24,945 nucleotides of DNA, from contig CAYQJO010000039.1 of the NCBI GenBank assembly GCA_964417785.1, positions 1 through 24,945 on the forward strand. The letters run 5' to 3'. The position numbers and the translations under genes were made by a program. The DNA comes from DAOTUL01 sp034437435 (GTDB lineage: Bacteria; Chloroflexota; Anaerolineae; Aggregatilineales; Phototrophicaceae). Positions within the stretch are counted from its first letter, which is position 1. The number at the start of each line of letters is the position of its first letter. Positions 14,517 to 22,762 of this stretch are shown one piece after another. The notes beneath the pieces are model-generated. The model worked only from the letters and a program-made list of their open reading frames with translations. It was not told where the DNA came from and searched no databases.

Positions 14517-16308
14517 GTTCGAGTACGCGGCATTACTCCTGGTGCTGGCTCTGGCCGCGTATTTGCGTCTGGGGCATCCGGGTGTGGTCGAATACAAGTA
14601 TGACGAGGCGCGGCTGTCACAGTTGGCGCTCGATCTGGCAAAGGGCCGGCATTTCCCACTTCTGGGTATGCAGTCTTCGGTGGGTTTCCCCAATGCCCCA
14701 TTTAATGTGTATATCCTGGCCGTACCTTATTTCTTCACCAGCAGCCCGGTTGTCGCAACACAATTTATCGGCCTGCTCAATGTGCTGGCGGTGGGGTTGA
14801 CGTATGTGCTGCTGCGCCGATTCACCAGCCCAGTGCCGGCCTTGATCGGCACGCTGCTATTTGCGACTAACCCCTGGTCGGTTCATTTCTCACGCAAAAT
14901 CTGGGCGCAGAACATGCTGCCATTGTTCGCGCTGCTGATCGTCCTCACCGGATTCGAGGGATTTCTCCGTGACCGGCGCTGGGCGCGGTTGGCGCATTTG
15001 CCCCTGCTGGCAATCACCGGGCAGATTCATTATGGGGCATTCGTGATGATCCCGGTGTCGGTGTATCTCATCTTGCAGCGGCGTTTTTCGCGGTCACTGC
15101 TGGTGAGTACGGTGGTGGCGTTGATCCTATTTGTGCCATACTTGCTCGGTCTGGCAGGAGCGGGTCTCGATAATCCTTCAGCGGCTCGGTCGGTATTGAG
15201 TGATACCACCGCCGAAACGGACACCAACGGTTTGCTGAGTCCAGAGGCGCTTGAGGCAGCGCAACTGCTGGTCTCCGGCACAGCGATTCATTCGCTGGCG
15301 GGGCCAGAGCAATTCCGCAATTATCTGGATACGATACCGGATGTCGCATACCCGTTGTTCCGGTTGGTGGGGTGGGGTGTTGCGTTGAGTGTGATCTGGC
15401 TCATTATACAACGGCGGTATGTAGCGATTTCTATCTGGTTTGCCACGCCCATCGTTGCGTTTTCGCTGACCTGGACCGAGTTTTTCATCCACTATCTGAT
15501 CCCGATGCTGCCAGCGGCCTTTATTGTGTTCGGACTGGCACTCAACGATCTGACACAGTACCGGCGTGTATTTGCGATCACGGCGGGCGTGTTCGTTTTC
15601 ATTGCTTTGATGCAGGTACTCGTGTGGCTGTCGCTTCTGGATTTTGTCGATAAGACCGCTACGCCGGGCGGATTCGGGACACCGCTACACTATCTGACGC
15701 GGATCGAAAGCGAGGTCGATGCACCGGATGTGTTGGTGAACCTGGACGGTCATCCAGACGGTATCGCGCAGCCTGTGGTGTGGGAGACTCTGTTTTATGA
15801 CCGTGATCGGGTGCGCATGGTATCAGTTGATACGCAGATATATCCCGCTGGTGAAGCAACCGTCGTTCGCAGCGGATGTGACGGTGACCAGGTGGTGTCC
15901 TTGCGTGATGGGGAGGGGTGCCTGTCGATCGAGGAACCGCTGGCGTTCCCGGCTGCGGGATACACGCTCCTATCGGAACGATTCGCTAACGGCGCTGAGT
16001 TGATCGGATATGTCTGGGATCAGGGTTGTCTTTCGCTGGCATGGCAGTCTGGTATGCCGGTTGTTGAGGACTACATGTTCGCGGTCCATCTGTATGATGC
16101 CGAAGACAGGCGGATTGATGTCGTTGATGGATTGTCGCTGGCTGGACGGGATTGGCACGCCGGTGATGTGGTGGTGCGCCGTTTTTGTGGTGATGTGGCT
16201 GGTGTTGAGACAGCCAAGATTGGCATGTACACCTATGATGGCACCCACTTTTACGGGGTCGATCTGGTGGACGACAGCGGACAGATGGTCACGCTGTTGC
16301 TCAGGTGA
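14485..16308 (+). CDS. GT39/ArnT-like membrane glycosyltransferase with C-terminal soluble domain
   Basis: The 607-residue protein resembles the PMT/ArnT type GT-C enzymes, which move a sugar from a lipid carrier onto protein or lipid outside the membrane. The first loop has the acidic YKYDEARLS (Asp 40-Glu 41). NPWSVHFSRKIWAQNMLP (129-146) is typical of this group. About ten hydrophobic segments fill residues 12-395. Residues about 405-607 are soluble and beta-rich, with three or more cysteines, presumably external. The start is a TTG at 14485 inside the preceding gene with only a weak SD; no later start preserves the first helix, so I keep it. Its stop overlaps the convergent radC stop by 8 bases. 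The coupled FecR-like gene may be a substrate or partner. Confidence 0.85.
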   Translation: MATQRSTSPTKFEYAALLLVLALAAYLRLGHPGVVEYKYDEARLSQLALDLAKGRHFPLLGMQSSVGFPNAPFNVYILAVPYFFTSSPVVATQFIGLLNVLAVGLTYVLLRRFTSPVPALIGTLLFATNPWSVHFSRKIWAQNMLPLFALLIVLTGFEGFLRDRRWARLAHLPLLAITGQIHYGAFVMIPVSVYLILQRRFSRSLLVSTVVALILFVPYLLGLAGAGLDNPSAARSVLSDTTAETDTNGLLSPEALEAAQLLVSGTAIHSLAGPEQFRNYLDTIPDVAYPLFRLVGWGVALSVIWLIIQRRYVAISIWFATPIVAFSLTWTEFFIHYLIPMLPAAFIVFGLALNDLTQYRRVFAITAGVFVFIALMQVLVWLSLLDFVDKTATPGGFGTPLHYLTRIESEVDAPDVLVNLDGHPDGIAQPVVWETLFYDRDRVRMVSVDTQIYPAGEATVVRSGCDGDQVVSLRDGEGCLSIEEPLAFPAAGYTLLSERFANGAELIGYVWDQGCLSLAWQSGMPVVEDYMFAVHLYDAEDRRIDVVDGLSLAGRDWHAGDVVVRRFCGDVAGVETAKIGMYTYDGTHFYGVDLVDDSGQMVTLLLR

Positions 16309-16972
16309 AGGCGAGACCCATTTCACGCAGCGAACGCCAGTCGTTGCCGCCGATAATGATGTGGTCCAGCAGAATGATGTCCAGTGTTTCACCAGCGGCG
16401 ATCATCTGGTGGGTGAGATCGACATCTTCCGGTGATGGACTAGGATCACGCGAGGGGTGATTGTGGGCCAGAATCAACGCGGGTGCATTGCGTAGTACAG
16501 CTTCCCGGTAAATTTCTGCCGGGCGTAGCACAGCAGCATTCACGGTGCCGATATAGACCGTTTTTGTAGCAATCAGGCGGCGGTTGCTATCTACTAGGAT
16601 GACACGAATTTGCTCCTGTGGCAAGTACCCTATCTCTTGAATCAGGCGGGCAGCGTCGGCAGCGCTACGAATGACGGGGCGTTCATCGGGTCCGCTGGCG
16701 GCCACACGCCGTCCAATTTCCAGTGCGGCGATCAAGGTAGCAGCACGCGCTTTGCCAAGACCGTGTATGCGAAGGAACTCAGATGGGTCAATGAAGGCCA
16801 GTTCGTTGAGGCCGCCGTACTCGTTGATGATCCGTTGTGCGACCTGCATGACGTTTTCGCTGCGGGTGCCACTGCCGAGCAGTATGGCGATCAATTCTGT
16901 GCTGGACAGTGCCGCCGGACCTAACGCAAACAGCCGTTCACGCGGGCGTTCTTGTCTAGGTAGATCATGCAT
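16301..16972 (-). CDS. radC: RadC family JAB/MPN domain protein
   Basis: This is a 223-residue RadC of normal length. The N-terminal helical region has PRERLFALGPAALSSTELIAILLGSG and a helix-hairpin-helix IHGLGKARAATLIAALEIGRR (69-89). The C-terminal JAMM fold has the metal motif HNHPSRDPSPSPEDVDLT (His 170, His 172, Ser 180, Asp 183), then LLDHIIIGG. The biochemical role of RadC is unsettled despite the historical DNA repair label. The ATG at 16972 has GAGG seven bases upstream. It diverges from the zinc-ribbon gene over a 68-base gap. Confidence 0.95.
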   Translation of the reverse strand: MHDLPRQERPRERLFALGPAALSSTELIAILLGSGTRSENVMQVAQRIINEYGGLNELAFIDPSEFLRIHGLGKARAATLIAALEIGRRVAASGPDERPVIRSAADAARLIQEIGYLPQEQIRVILVDSNRRLIATKTVYIGTVNAAVLRPAEIYREAVLRNAPALILAHNHPSRDPSPSPEDVDLTHQMIAAGETLDIILLDHIIIGGNDWRSLREMGLAFT

Positions 16973-16987
16973 GACAATTCCTCAACA

Positions 16988-17016
16988 TTGCGCCGGATTT
17001 TCGTCGTTGCTATACT
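16988..17016 (+). promoter_or_regulatory. Promoter of the zinc-ribbon membrane protein gene
   Basis: TTGCGC (16988-16993) and TATACT (17011-17016) are exactly 17 bases apart, with TGC just before the -10 box (extended -10). The minus strand shows a poorer TATAGC overlapping at 17014-17009 that could serve radC. Confidence 0.7.
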
Positions 17017-17040
17017 GAATCTGGCCTTAATGGGGAGTTT

Positions 17041-17592
17041 ATGTCAATGTTTGGTTTTGAGTTGGATGAAACGGGTCTTACAATTGCTATCGCTTACGTT
17101 GGTCTGGTGGTATTTACGTTGTGGCTGGCGATGGTTGTGTGGACCTACCGTGATATGCGAGCGCGTTCTCGAGATATGTTGGCACAGCTATTCGTTACGA
17201 TGGTTGTGGCGATCCTGAATGTTCCCGGACTGTTCATCTACCTGTTCTTGCGCCCGCGTGAAACCATGTCGGAAGCCTACGAGCGGTCGCTGGAGGAAGA
17301 GGCGCTCTTGCAGGAGATCGAAGAGAAGCCGACATGTCCTGGATGCGGCCAGCGTGTACACGACGACTGGCAGGTCTGCCCCTACTGCCATACCCGCCTC
17401 AAGAAGATTTGTGTGCGCTGCCACAAATTACTGGAGCTATCGTGGAATCTCTGCCCACACTGTGCTGCCAGTCAGGTTGGTTACCAGGAGCTTGAATCCG
17501 CATACGAGCCACCACCACAGCAGCGTATCTCACTTACCCGGCAGGAATCACCCGCCGAAACACTGGAATTCGTCGACGGCGACGAATTCTAA
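17041..17592 (+). CDS. Two-helix membrane protein with double zinc ribbon
   Basis: The 183-residue protein has two membrane helices (about 13-36 and 49-70), an acidic linker, then two CxxC-x10-CxxC zinc ribbons: Cys 99/102/113/116 and Cys 124/127/138/141. The first part resembles the small phospholipase-D-nuclease N-terminal type membrane module, and the second the DZR family. Such proteins are frequent in Chloroflexota without a known role; ribbons facing the cytoplasm would suit protein or nucleic-acid contact. The ATG at 17041 has GGGGAG five bases upstream. A 10-bp inverted repeat occupies its last codons. Its stop overlaps the pyruvate kinase stop by four bases. Confidence 0.85.
   Translation: MSMFGFELDETGLTIAIAYVGLVVFTLWLAMVVWTYRDMRARSRDMLAQLFVTMVVAILNVPGLFIYLFLRPRETMSEAYERSLEEEALLQEIEEKPTCPGCGQRVHDDWQVCPYCHTRLKKICVRCHKLLELSWNLCPHCAASQVGYQELESAYEPPPQQRISLTRQESPAETLEFVDGDEF
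17566..17589. terminator. Perfect stem-loop at the convergent ends of the zinc-ribbon and pyk genes
   Basis: GAATTCGTCG (17566-17575) and CGACGAATTC (17580-17589) pair perfectly around a four-base loop. The hairpin ends at the two overlapping stop codons. There is no T tract on either side, so it is not a classic intrinsic terminator. It could end or protect either transcript. The sequence also codes for FVDGDEF, so part of the symmetry may be coincidental. Confidence 0.5.
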
Positions 17593-19040
17593 CTTGCTTC
17601 GATCTGGTGGATTTTTAGTAGATTTGTCTGCCCACCCATGCCGAAAGGCACCCCGGCGATAATCACAACCGTATCTCCGACGTGGACCAGCCCTTCACGA
17701 GTAGTAGTGCGTGTGATGACTTCAATCATCTCGTCAATGGTGCTGAATTCTTCAACCAGCATCGGCAACACACCCCACACCAGCGCCATACGCCGGTACG
17801 TTATCGGATTGGGCGTTATACACAAAATCGGCGAGCGAGGACGCTCACGAGCCACCCGTCGGGCGGTATAGCCGGTCAGCGTCGTGGTGATAATGGCACG
17901 CGGATTCAACGTCTCGGAGATGTGGAAGGTCGCCTCGCTGATGGCATTGGAAATCGCGTCCTCGCCCGTATGGATTTGCGTGTCATCGAACGAACGGTTG
18001 CGATTATGCCAGATATTCTGCTCTGCGATTGAGGCGATAGTCGCCATTGTCTCAACCGACTCTGCCGGATACTTCCCGCTGGCACTCTCATTGCTCAGCA
18101 TCACGGCATCAGTGCCGTCAATGATGGCGTTGTAAACATCGCTGGCTTCAGCGCGGGTCGGACGCGGTGACTCCACCATTGAACTGAGCATCTGGGTTGC
18201 GGTAATCACCGGCTTGCTGGCCTGATTGCACAGGCTGATGATGCGTTTCTGGTGGAACGGGACTTCCTCCGCCGGGGTTTCCAGGCCGAGGTCCCCGCGT
18301 GCGACCATGATACCCTCGCAAACTTCGATGATTGCTTCGATATTTTCAAGGGCTTCGTGCTTCTCTACCTTTGCGATGACAGCAGCATCACCGCCGATAT
18401 GACGCATGAGCCAGCGCAGTTCGCGGATGTCATCGGCAGACCGAACAAATGACAGCGCCAGATAATCGGTTTCCTGTTGCAAGGCGAATTCAATATCGAT
18501 ACGGTCTTTGTCTGTGATTGCTGAGAGGGTGAGATGCGCGTTGGGGGCCATGACCCCTTTACGCGAGGTCAGCACACCTCCCAGCGTAACTTTGCATTTC
18601 AACGTGCGGGTTGTCGTGTCAGTAACCGTGAATTCCAGATTGCCATCATCCAGAAGCAGATGCATATTTGGTTTGATGTCGCGGATGAACTCAGGATGCG
18701 GCAGGGCGATCACGTTATCCGTTCCTTCGGCATCTTCGTCCAGCGTCAGCGTGACGCGATCACCGGGGGCCAGCATCAGCGGTTCTTTGAGGTTGCCAAT
18801 GCGGATTTTAGGTCCCTGGATGTCGCAGAGAATGGCGATCACATGATCTTCTTCTTCTGCGATGCGCCGGACGGTTGCAATAGTGTTGCCATGTTGTTCA
18901 TGGTTACCATGCGAGAAATTAATCCGTGCGACATCCATACCCCCCCGGATCATGCGGCGCAGCACGCTTTCATCCCACGATGATGGACCAATCGTTGCAA
19001 CGATTTTTGTCCGCTTATGGTAGATCCGGTTACTGACCAC
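17589..19040 (-). CDS. pyk: Pyruvate kinase
   Basis: The enzyme makes pyruvate and ATP from phosphoenolpyruvate and ADP. The 483 residues carry RTKIVATIGPSS (10-21), ARINFSHG (38-45), CDIQGPKIRIG (72-82), the catalytic Lys/Glu pair in IAKVEKHEALENI (Lys 224, Glu 226), IMVARGDLGLETP (244-256) and SPRPTRAEASDV (291-302). The segment DGTDAVMLSNESASGKYP departs slightly from the usual SGETAAGKYP. There is no additional C-terminal PEP-utilising domain. The start is GTG at 19040 with AAGGG six bases upstream. Only 19 bases separate it from the eno stop, so eno and pyk are likely one transcript catalysing consecutive steps. Confidence 0.97.
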   Translation of the reverse strand: MVSNRIYHKRTKIVATIGPSSWDESVLRRMIRGGMDVARINFSHGNHEQHGNTIATVRRIAEEEDHVIAILCDIQGPKIRIGNLKEPLMLAPGDRVTLTLDEDAEGTDNVIALPHPEFIRDIKPNMHLLLDDGNLEFTVTDTTTRTLKCKVTLGGVLTSRKGVMAPNAHLTLSAITDKDRIDIEFALQQETDYLALSFVRSADDIRELRWLMRHIGGDAAVIAKVEKHEALENIEAIIEVCEGIMVARGDLGLETPAEEVPFHQKRIISLCNQASKPVITATQMLSSMVESPRPTRAEASDVYNAIIDGTDAVMLSNESASGKYPAESVETMATIASIAEQNIWHNRNRSFDDTQIHTGEDAISNAISEATFHISETLNPRAIITTTLTGYTARRVARERPRSPILCITPNPITYRRMALVWGVLPMLVEEFSTIDEMIEVITRTTTREGLVHVGDTVVIIAGVPFGMGGQTNLLKIHQIEAS

Positions 19041-19059
19041 GATGTTCCCTTTCGTATGG

Positions 19060-20352
19060 CTATTGTTTCAGGTTGGTGAAGGCAGCCAGACCACCGTAAA
19101 GTGCGGCACTGCCGAGTTGTTCTTCGATGCGCAGTAGCTGGTTATATTTGGCAACACGGTCGGTACGGGCAGGTGCGCCGGTTTTGATCTGGCCGGAGTT
19201 CATGGCGACGGCCAGGTCGGCAATGGTGGCGTCTTCAGTCTCTCCGCTGCGGTGGCTGGTGACGACTGTCCATCCGTGACGCTGTGACAACTGTGCAGCG
19301 GCGAACGCCTCAGTCAGCGAACCGATCTGGTTGACCTTGAACAGCAGAGAGTTGGCGGCTTTCTCTTTGATGGCGCGTTCGACACGCTGGACGTTGGTCA
19401 CCAGCAGGTCGTCGCCGACGATCTGAACTTCATCACCGATTTTGGCGACCAGCTTTGTCCAGTTTTCCCAGTCGTTTTCATCCAGACCGTCCTCAATCGA
19501 GATGATCGGGTAACGGGAAACCCAGTCCGCCCAGAAATCAACCATCTCCTCACCGGTCAACTGCTTGCCTTCGATGGCGAGGTTGTACTTGCCAGTTTTG
19601 GGGTCGTAGATTTCGGAGGTCGCCGGGTCCAGGGCGATGCGAATCTGTTCACCGGGGATGTAGCCGGCTTTCTCGATGGCTTCCATGATGACATCCAGCG
19701 CACCCTGGTTGGACCCCAGGCTGGGGGCGAAACCACCTTCGTCGCCGACGGAAGTGGGGTAGCCTTTGCTGCTGAGGACTTTCTTGAGTGTCTGATAGAT
19801 TTCCACGCCCCAGCGTAGTGCTTCGCGGAAGGTTGGCGCACCCACTGGCATCACCATGAACTCCTGGAAGTCGGTGCTGCCTTCGGCGTGCTTGCCGCCG
19901 TTCATGATGTTCATCATCGGGACGGGCAGTACATGCGCATGGACGCCACCGAGGTAAGCATAAAGCGGCATGTCAACACTGTTGGCTGCGGCATGGGCGA
20001 CAGCCATCGAAACGCCGAGAATGGCATTGGCACCCAATTTGCTCTTGGTGGGGGTACCGTCGAGTGCGATCATGGTCTCGTCGATTTCTTTCTGGCTCAG
20101 GGCGTACATGCCGAGCAGAGCTTCGGAGATGGGTCCGTTGACCGCATCAACGGCCTTGAGCGTACCCTTACCACCATAGCGTTTATCGTCGCCATCGCGC
20201 AGTTCCAGGGCTTCGTGTTCGCCAGTCGATGCGCCGCTGGGGACAATCGCCCGTCCAAAAGCACCGTCGGTCAGGCTGACTTCGACCTCGACGGTGGGGT
20301 TACCACGCGAGTCCAGGATTTCACGTCCGTGAATGCTGTCAATGATGGGCAT
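19060..20352 (-). CDS. eno: Enolase (phosphopyruvate hydratase)
   Basis: Enolase converts 2-phosphoglycerate to phosphoenolpyruvate. The 430-residue length is standard. The N-terminus IHGREILDSRGNPTVEVEV is complete. Catalytic and metal residues are recognisable: Glu 205 in GDEGGF, Asp 242 (ALDPATSEIYD), Glu 287 (IEDGL), Asp 314 (VGDDL), Lys 339 in LLFKVNQIGSLTE, and SHRSGETED (366-374). The ATG at 20352 follows AAGGAG with seven-base spacing; the frame runs on to 20457 but that extension is unlike the family. It heads the eno-pyk unit and diverges from the cysteine desulfurase gene. Confidence 0.98.
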   Translation of the reverse strand: MPIIDSIHGREILDSRGNPTVEVEVSLTDGAFGRAIVPSGASTGEHEALELRDGDDKRYGGKGTLKAVDAVNGPISEALLGMYALSQKEIDETMIALDGTPTKSKLGANAILGVSMAVAHAAANSVDMPLYAYLGGVHAHVLPVPMMNIMNGGKHAEGSTDFQEFMVMPVGAPTFREALRWGVEIYQTLKKVLSSKGYPTSVGDEGGFAPSLGSNQGALDVIMEAIEKAGYIPGEQIRIALDPATSEIYDPKTGKYNLAIEGKQLTGEEMVDFWADWVSRYPIISIEDGLDENDWENWTKLVAKIGDEVQIVGDDLLVTNVQRVERAIKEKAANSLLFKVNQIGSLTEAFAAAQLSQRHGWTVVTSHRSGETEDATIADLAVAMNSGQIKTGAPARTDRVAKYNQLLRIEEQLGSAALYGGLAAFTNLKQ

Positions 20353-20391
20353 TATACTGCTCCTTTTCAACATAGTGTACAAAACTTTGAC

Positions 20392-20398
20392 TATAATA
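20392..20398. promoter_or_regulatory. Symmetric -10 element TATAATA between eno and the cysteine desulfurase gene
   Basis: TATAAT reads rightward at 20392-20397, and TATTAT reads leftward at 20398-20393. The leftward box is 41 bases from the eno start codon. The -35 matches are weak on both strands. Another leftward candidate, TACACT, is nearer eno. The choice is uncertain. Confidence 0.4.
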
Positions 20399-20435
20399 CA
20401 GCCTGTAGCCAGAAATTCCACGCCTGCGGTTTCGG

Positions 20436-20464
20436 TTAACACGAACTTAACGCGCATTTACACT
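20436..20464 (+). promoter_or_regulatory. Promoter for the cysteine desulfurase-mnmA operon
   Basis: TTAACA (20436-20441) and TACACT (20459-20464) are 17 bases apart. A start near 20471 would leave a short leader before the ATG at 20484, and the GGAG that forms its ribosome binding site would be close to the 5' end. Confidence 0.5.
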
Positions 20465-20483
20465 GCAACGGAGCCGCGATAAA

Positions 20484-21689
20484 ATGTTGATGGATGTCAG
20501 CGAAAACAACATGGTGAGTCATTTGAAACAGGTCTACCTGGATTATTCAGCGTCAACACCGGTGGATGAACGGGTGGTGGCGGCGATGCAGCCCCACTTT
20601 GGTGAAATCTACGGCAATACCACGTCATCGCATCAATATGGCCGTCGGGCTGAGACCGCAGTCGAGGATGCCCGTGAAAAAGTCGCCCGAATCTTCAACT
20701 GTAAACCCAATGAGGTTGTGTTTACCGGGTGCGGCTCCGAGAGCGATAATCTGGCGATCCGTGGTGCAGCCTGGGCTGCCCGGCGCGATGGACGTGGCAA
20801 TCATCTGATGACCACGCCCGTCGAACACAGTGCCGTTGGTAAAACGGTGAATACGCTGGCGACGGTTATGGGATTCGAGAAGACGATTCTGCCGGTTGAT
20901 GAAATGGGTATGGTGGATGGCGATACGGTCGCCGATGCCTGCCGTGAGGATTCGATTCTTGCCAGTGTGATCTATGCTAACAACGAAGTGGGGACGGTGG
21001 CTCCACTTGCAGACATCGCTGCACGAGTCCATGAACGGGATGTTTTGCTGCATACCGATGCGGTGCAGGCAGCGGGGCAGTTGAGTCTGGATGTCGTGGC
21101 GTTGGGTGTGGATATGATGAGTATTTCGGCGCACAAGTTCTATGGGCCGAAAGGTGTCGGGGCGTTGTATGTGCGCGATGGGATCGAACTGGTGTCCAGC
21201 CTGACCGGCGGTAGTCATGAAGCAGGCCGCCGGGCCGGGACGCTCAACACGCCGCTGATTGTGGGGTTGGCCGAAGCGCTGCAACTGGCTTACGACGAGC
21301 AAGAGGAGCGTGTAGACCACTACCGGGCCATGTGCGGTGAACTGGTGGAGTCGGTGCTGACGCGGGTGCCAGATGTCGTTCTCAGCGGTCATCCCGAAAA
21401 ACGTCTGCCGTCACATGCCAGCTTTGTCATAGATGGTGTCGATAGTGCGCGTCTGTTGATGCATCTGGATATGCGTGGCGTGGCGGCGAGTGGTGGCTCT
21501 GCCTGCAAGACGGGCAATCCGGAGCCATCGGATGTGCTGCTGGCGATGGGGTATCCGCCGGAACGGGCTGTCGGTGGTCTGCGCATGACAGTCGGGCGGT
21601 TTACGACATTGGAAGCCATCGCTTACGCGGTTGATGTGCTGGTCGATGCGGTAGAGAAAGTGCGCAATTTGAACCGGGTGGTACTGTGA
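20484..21689 (+). CDS. Cysteine desulfurase (IscS/NifS type), probable sulfur donor to MnmA
   Basis: This PLP enzyme removes sulfur from cysteine as a persulfide. In the 401 residues: YLDYSASTPVD (18-28), His 115 in PVEHSAV that stacks on PLP, VIYANNEVGT (162-171), the PLP Lys 218 in SAHKFYGPKG, and the active Cys 341 in GGSACKTGNPEPSDVL. The short Cys loop fits group I enzymes, although CKTGN is less usual than CSSG. The ATG at 20484 has GGAG ten bases upstream; an ATG at 20511 is an alternative. It overlaps mnmA as GTGA. A dedicated desulfurase coupled to mnmA is known from Firmicutes (yrvO-mnmA), so a tRNA thiolation role is likely, with Fe-S assembly as an alternative. Confidence 0.95.
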   Translation: MLMDVSENNMVSHLKQVYLDYSASTPVDERVVAAMQPHFGEIYGNTTSSHQYGRRAETAVEDAREKVARIFNCKPNEVVFTGCGSESDNLAIRGAAWAARRDGRGNHLMTTPVEHSAVGKTVNTLATVMGFEKTILPVDEMGMVDGDTVADACREDSILASVIYANNEVGTVAPLADIAARVHERDVLLHTDAVQAAGQLSLDVVALGVDMMSISAHKFYGPKGVGALYVRDGIELVSSLTGGSHEAGRRAGTLNTPLIVGLAEALQLAYDEQEERVDHYRAMCGELVESVLTRVPDVVLSGHPEKRLPSHASFVIDGVDSARLLMHLDMRGVAASGGSACKTGNPEPSDVLLAMGYPPERAVGGLRMTVGRFTTLEAIAYAVDVLVDAVEKVRNLNRVVL

Positions 21690-22762
21690 GTCGAGTTGTT
21701 GTCGCCATGAGCGGTGGTGTGGATAGTTCGGTCGCCGCTGCCCTACTGGTGGAGCAGGGATATGACGTCGTTGGCATGATGATGCGTCTCTGGTCGGAGG
21801 AGACCGCTGCCGGTGGCGCACACAATCGCTGCTGTACGCCGGAGCAAATGAACGATGCGCGGCGGATTGCGGATAAGCTAGGAATCCCGTTCTACGTGTT
21901 GGACACTAAAGATGTGTTCCGGGCGACAGTCGTTGAGTATTTTATCGAGCAGCACCGGCAGGCAGTGACGCCGAATCCGTGCATCGAATGTAACCGGCAC
22001 ATTCGCTTCACCTACCTGTTTGAGAATGCGATGGCGCTGGATGCCGATTATCTGGCGACCGGGCATTATGCCCGCATCGGTCATGACGGTGAATACCGGC
22101 TGATGAAGGGGCTGGATGATGGAAAAGACCAGAGTTATGTGCTGAGTGTTCTCAAGCAGAAACATCTGGCGCATACGTTGTTCCCGGTCGGTGAATATCC
22201 CAAAGCGCAGGTACGCGAACTGGCGGCGAAGTTCGGTTTACCGACCGCCAGCAAGCAGGACAGTCAGGATTTGTGCTTTCTCGGTGACGGCGATTACCGG
22301 CGATTTCTGGCGGAATATGCGCCGGATGTGATGAAGCCGGGGCCGATTGTGTTGAAAACAGGCGAAGTCCTGGGTGAACACAACGGTTTGGCGAATTATA
22401 CGATTGGGCAGCGCAAGGGGCTGGGCGTGAGTTATGCTGAGCCGTTGTATGTCGTGGCGACCAATCCTTACCGCAACGCCTTGATCGTCGGCACAAAAGA
22501 TGAACTGGGTCAGAGTTGGCTTACTGCCTACCGGATGAGTTGGATCAGTGATACACCTCCGACTGAGCCGTTTCGCTGCCATGTGAAAATCCGCTATAAG
22601 GCCAGACCGGTCCTGGCATGGGTTGAGCCGTTAAGTGGTGACCGTATCCATCTGCGGTTTGATACACCCCTGCGTGACATCGCACCGGGTCAGGGAGCGG
22701 TGCTTTACGATGGTGAGGTTTGTCTCGGTGGTGGCATTATCCAGCGAGAAGAAAATCGGTAA
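21686..22762 (+). CDS. mnmA: tRNA-specific 2-thiouridylase MnmA
   Basis: MnmA adenylates and thiolates U34 of the Lys, Glu and Gln tRNAs. The 358-residue protein has the PP-loop MSGGVDSS (8-15), NRCC (47-50), the catalytic Cys 99 in NPCIECN, GHYAR (126-130), DGKDQSYVL (145-153), the second catalytic Cys 197 in DSQDLCFLG, and the C-terminal barrel with YTIGQRKGLG. The start is GTG, overlapping the desulfurase stop by four bases. Its 3' end overlaps the convergent prepilin peptidase gene by 26 bases. Confidence 0.98.
   Translation: MSRVVVAMSGGVDSSVAAALLVEQGYDVVGMMMRLWSEETAAGGAHNRCCTPEQMNDARRIADKLGIPFYVLDTKDVFRATVVEYFIEQHRQAVTPNPCIECNRHIRFTYLFENAMALDADYLATGHYARIGHDGEYRLMKGLDDGKDQSYVLSVLKQKHLAHTLFPVGEYPKAQVRELAAKFGLPTASKQDSQDLCFLGDGDYRRFLAEYAPDVMKPGPIVLKTGEVLGEHNGLANYTIGQRKGLGVSYAEPLYVVATNPYRNALIVGTKDELGQSWLTAYRMSWISDTPPTEPFRCHVKIRYKARPVLAWVEPLSGDRIHLRFDTPLRDIAPGQGAVLYDGEVCLGGGIIQREENR

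Noticed and set aside
13716..14693. A 325-residue minus-strand open frame
   Set aside because: It lies opposite the FecR-like and GT39 genes, is rich in Arg/Pro/His as antisense frames often are, and shows no domain.
20625..21392. A 255-residue minus-strand open frame
   Set aside because: It is antisense to the cysteine desulfurase, whose motifs are complete.
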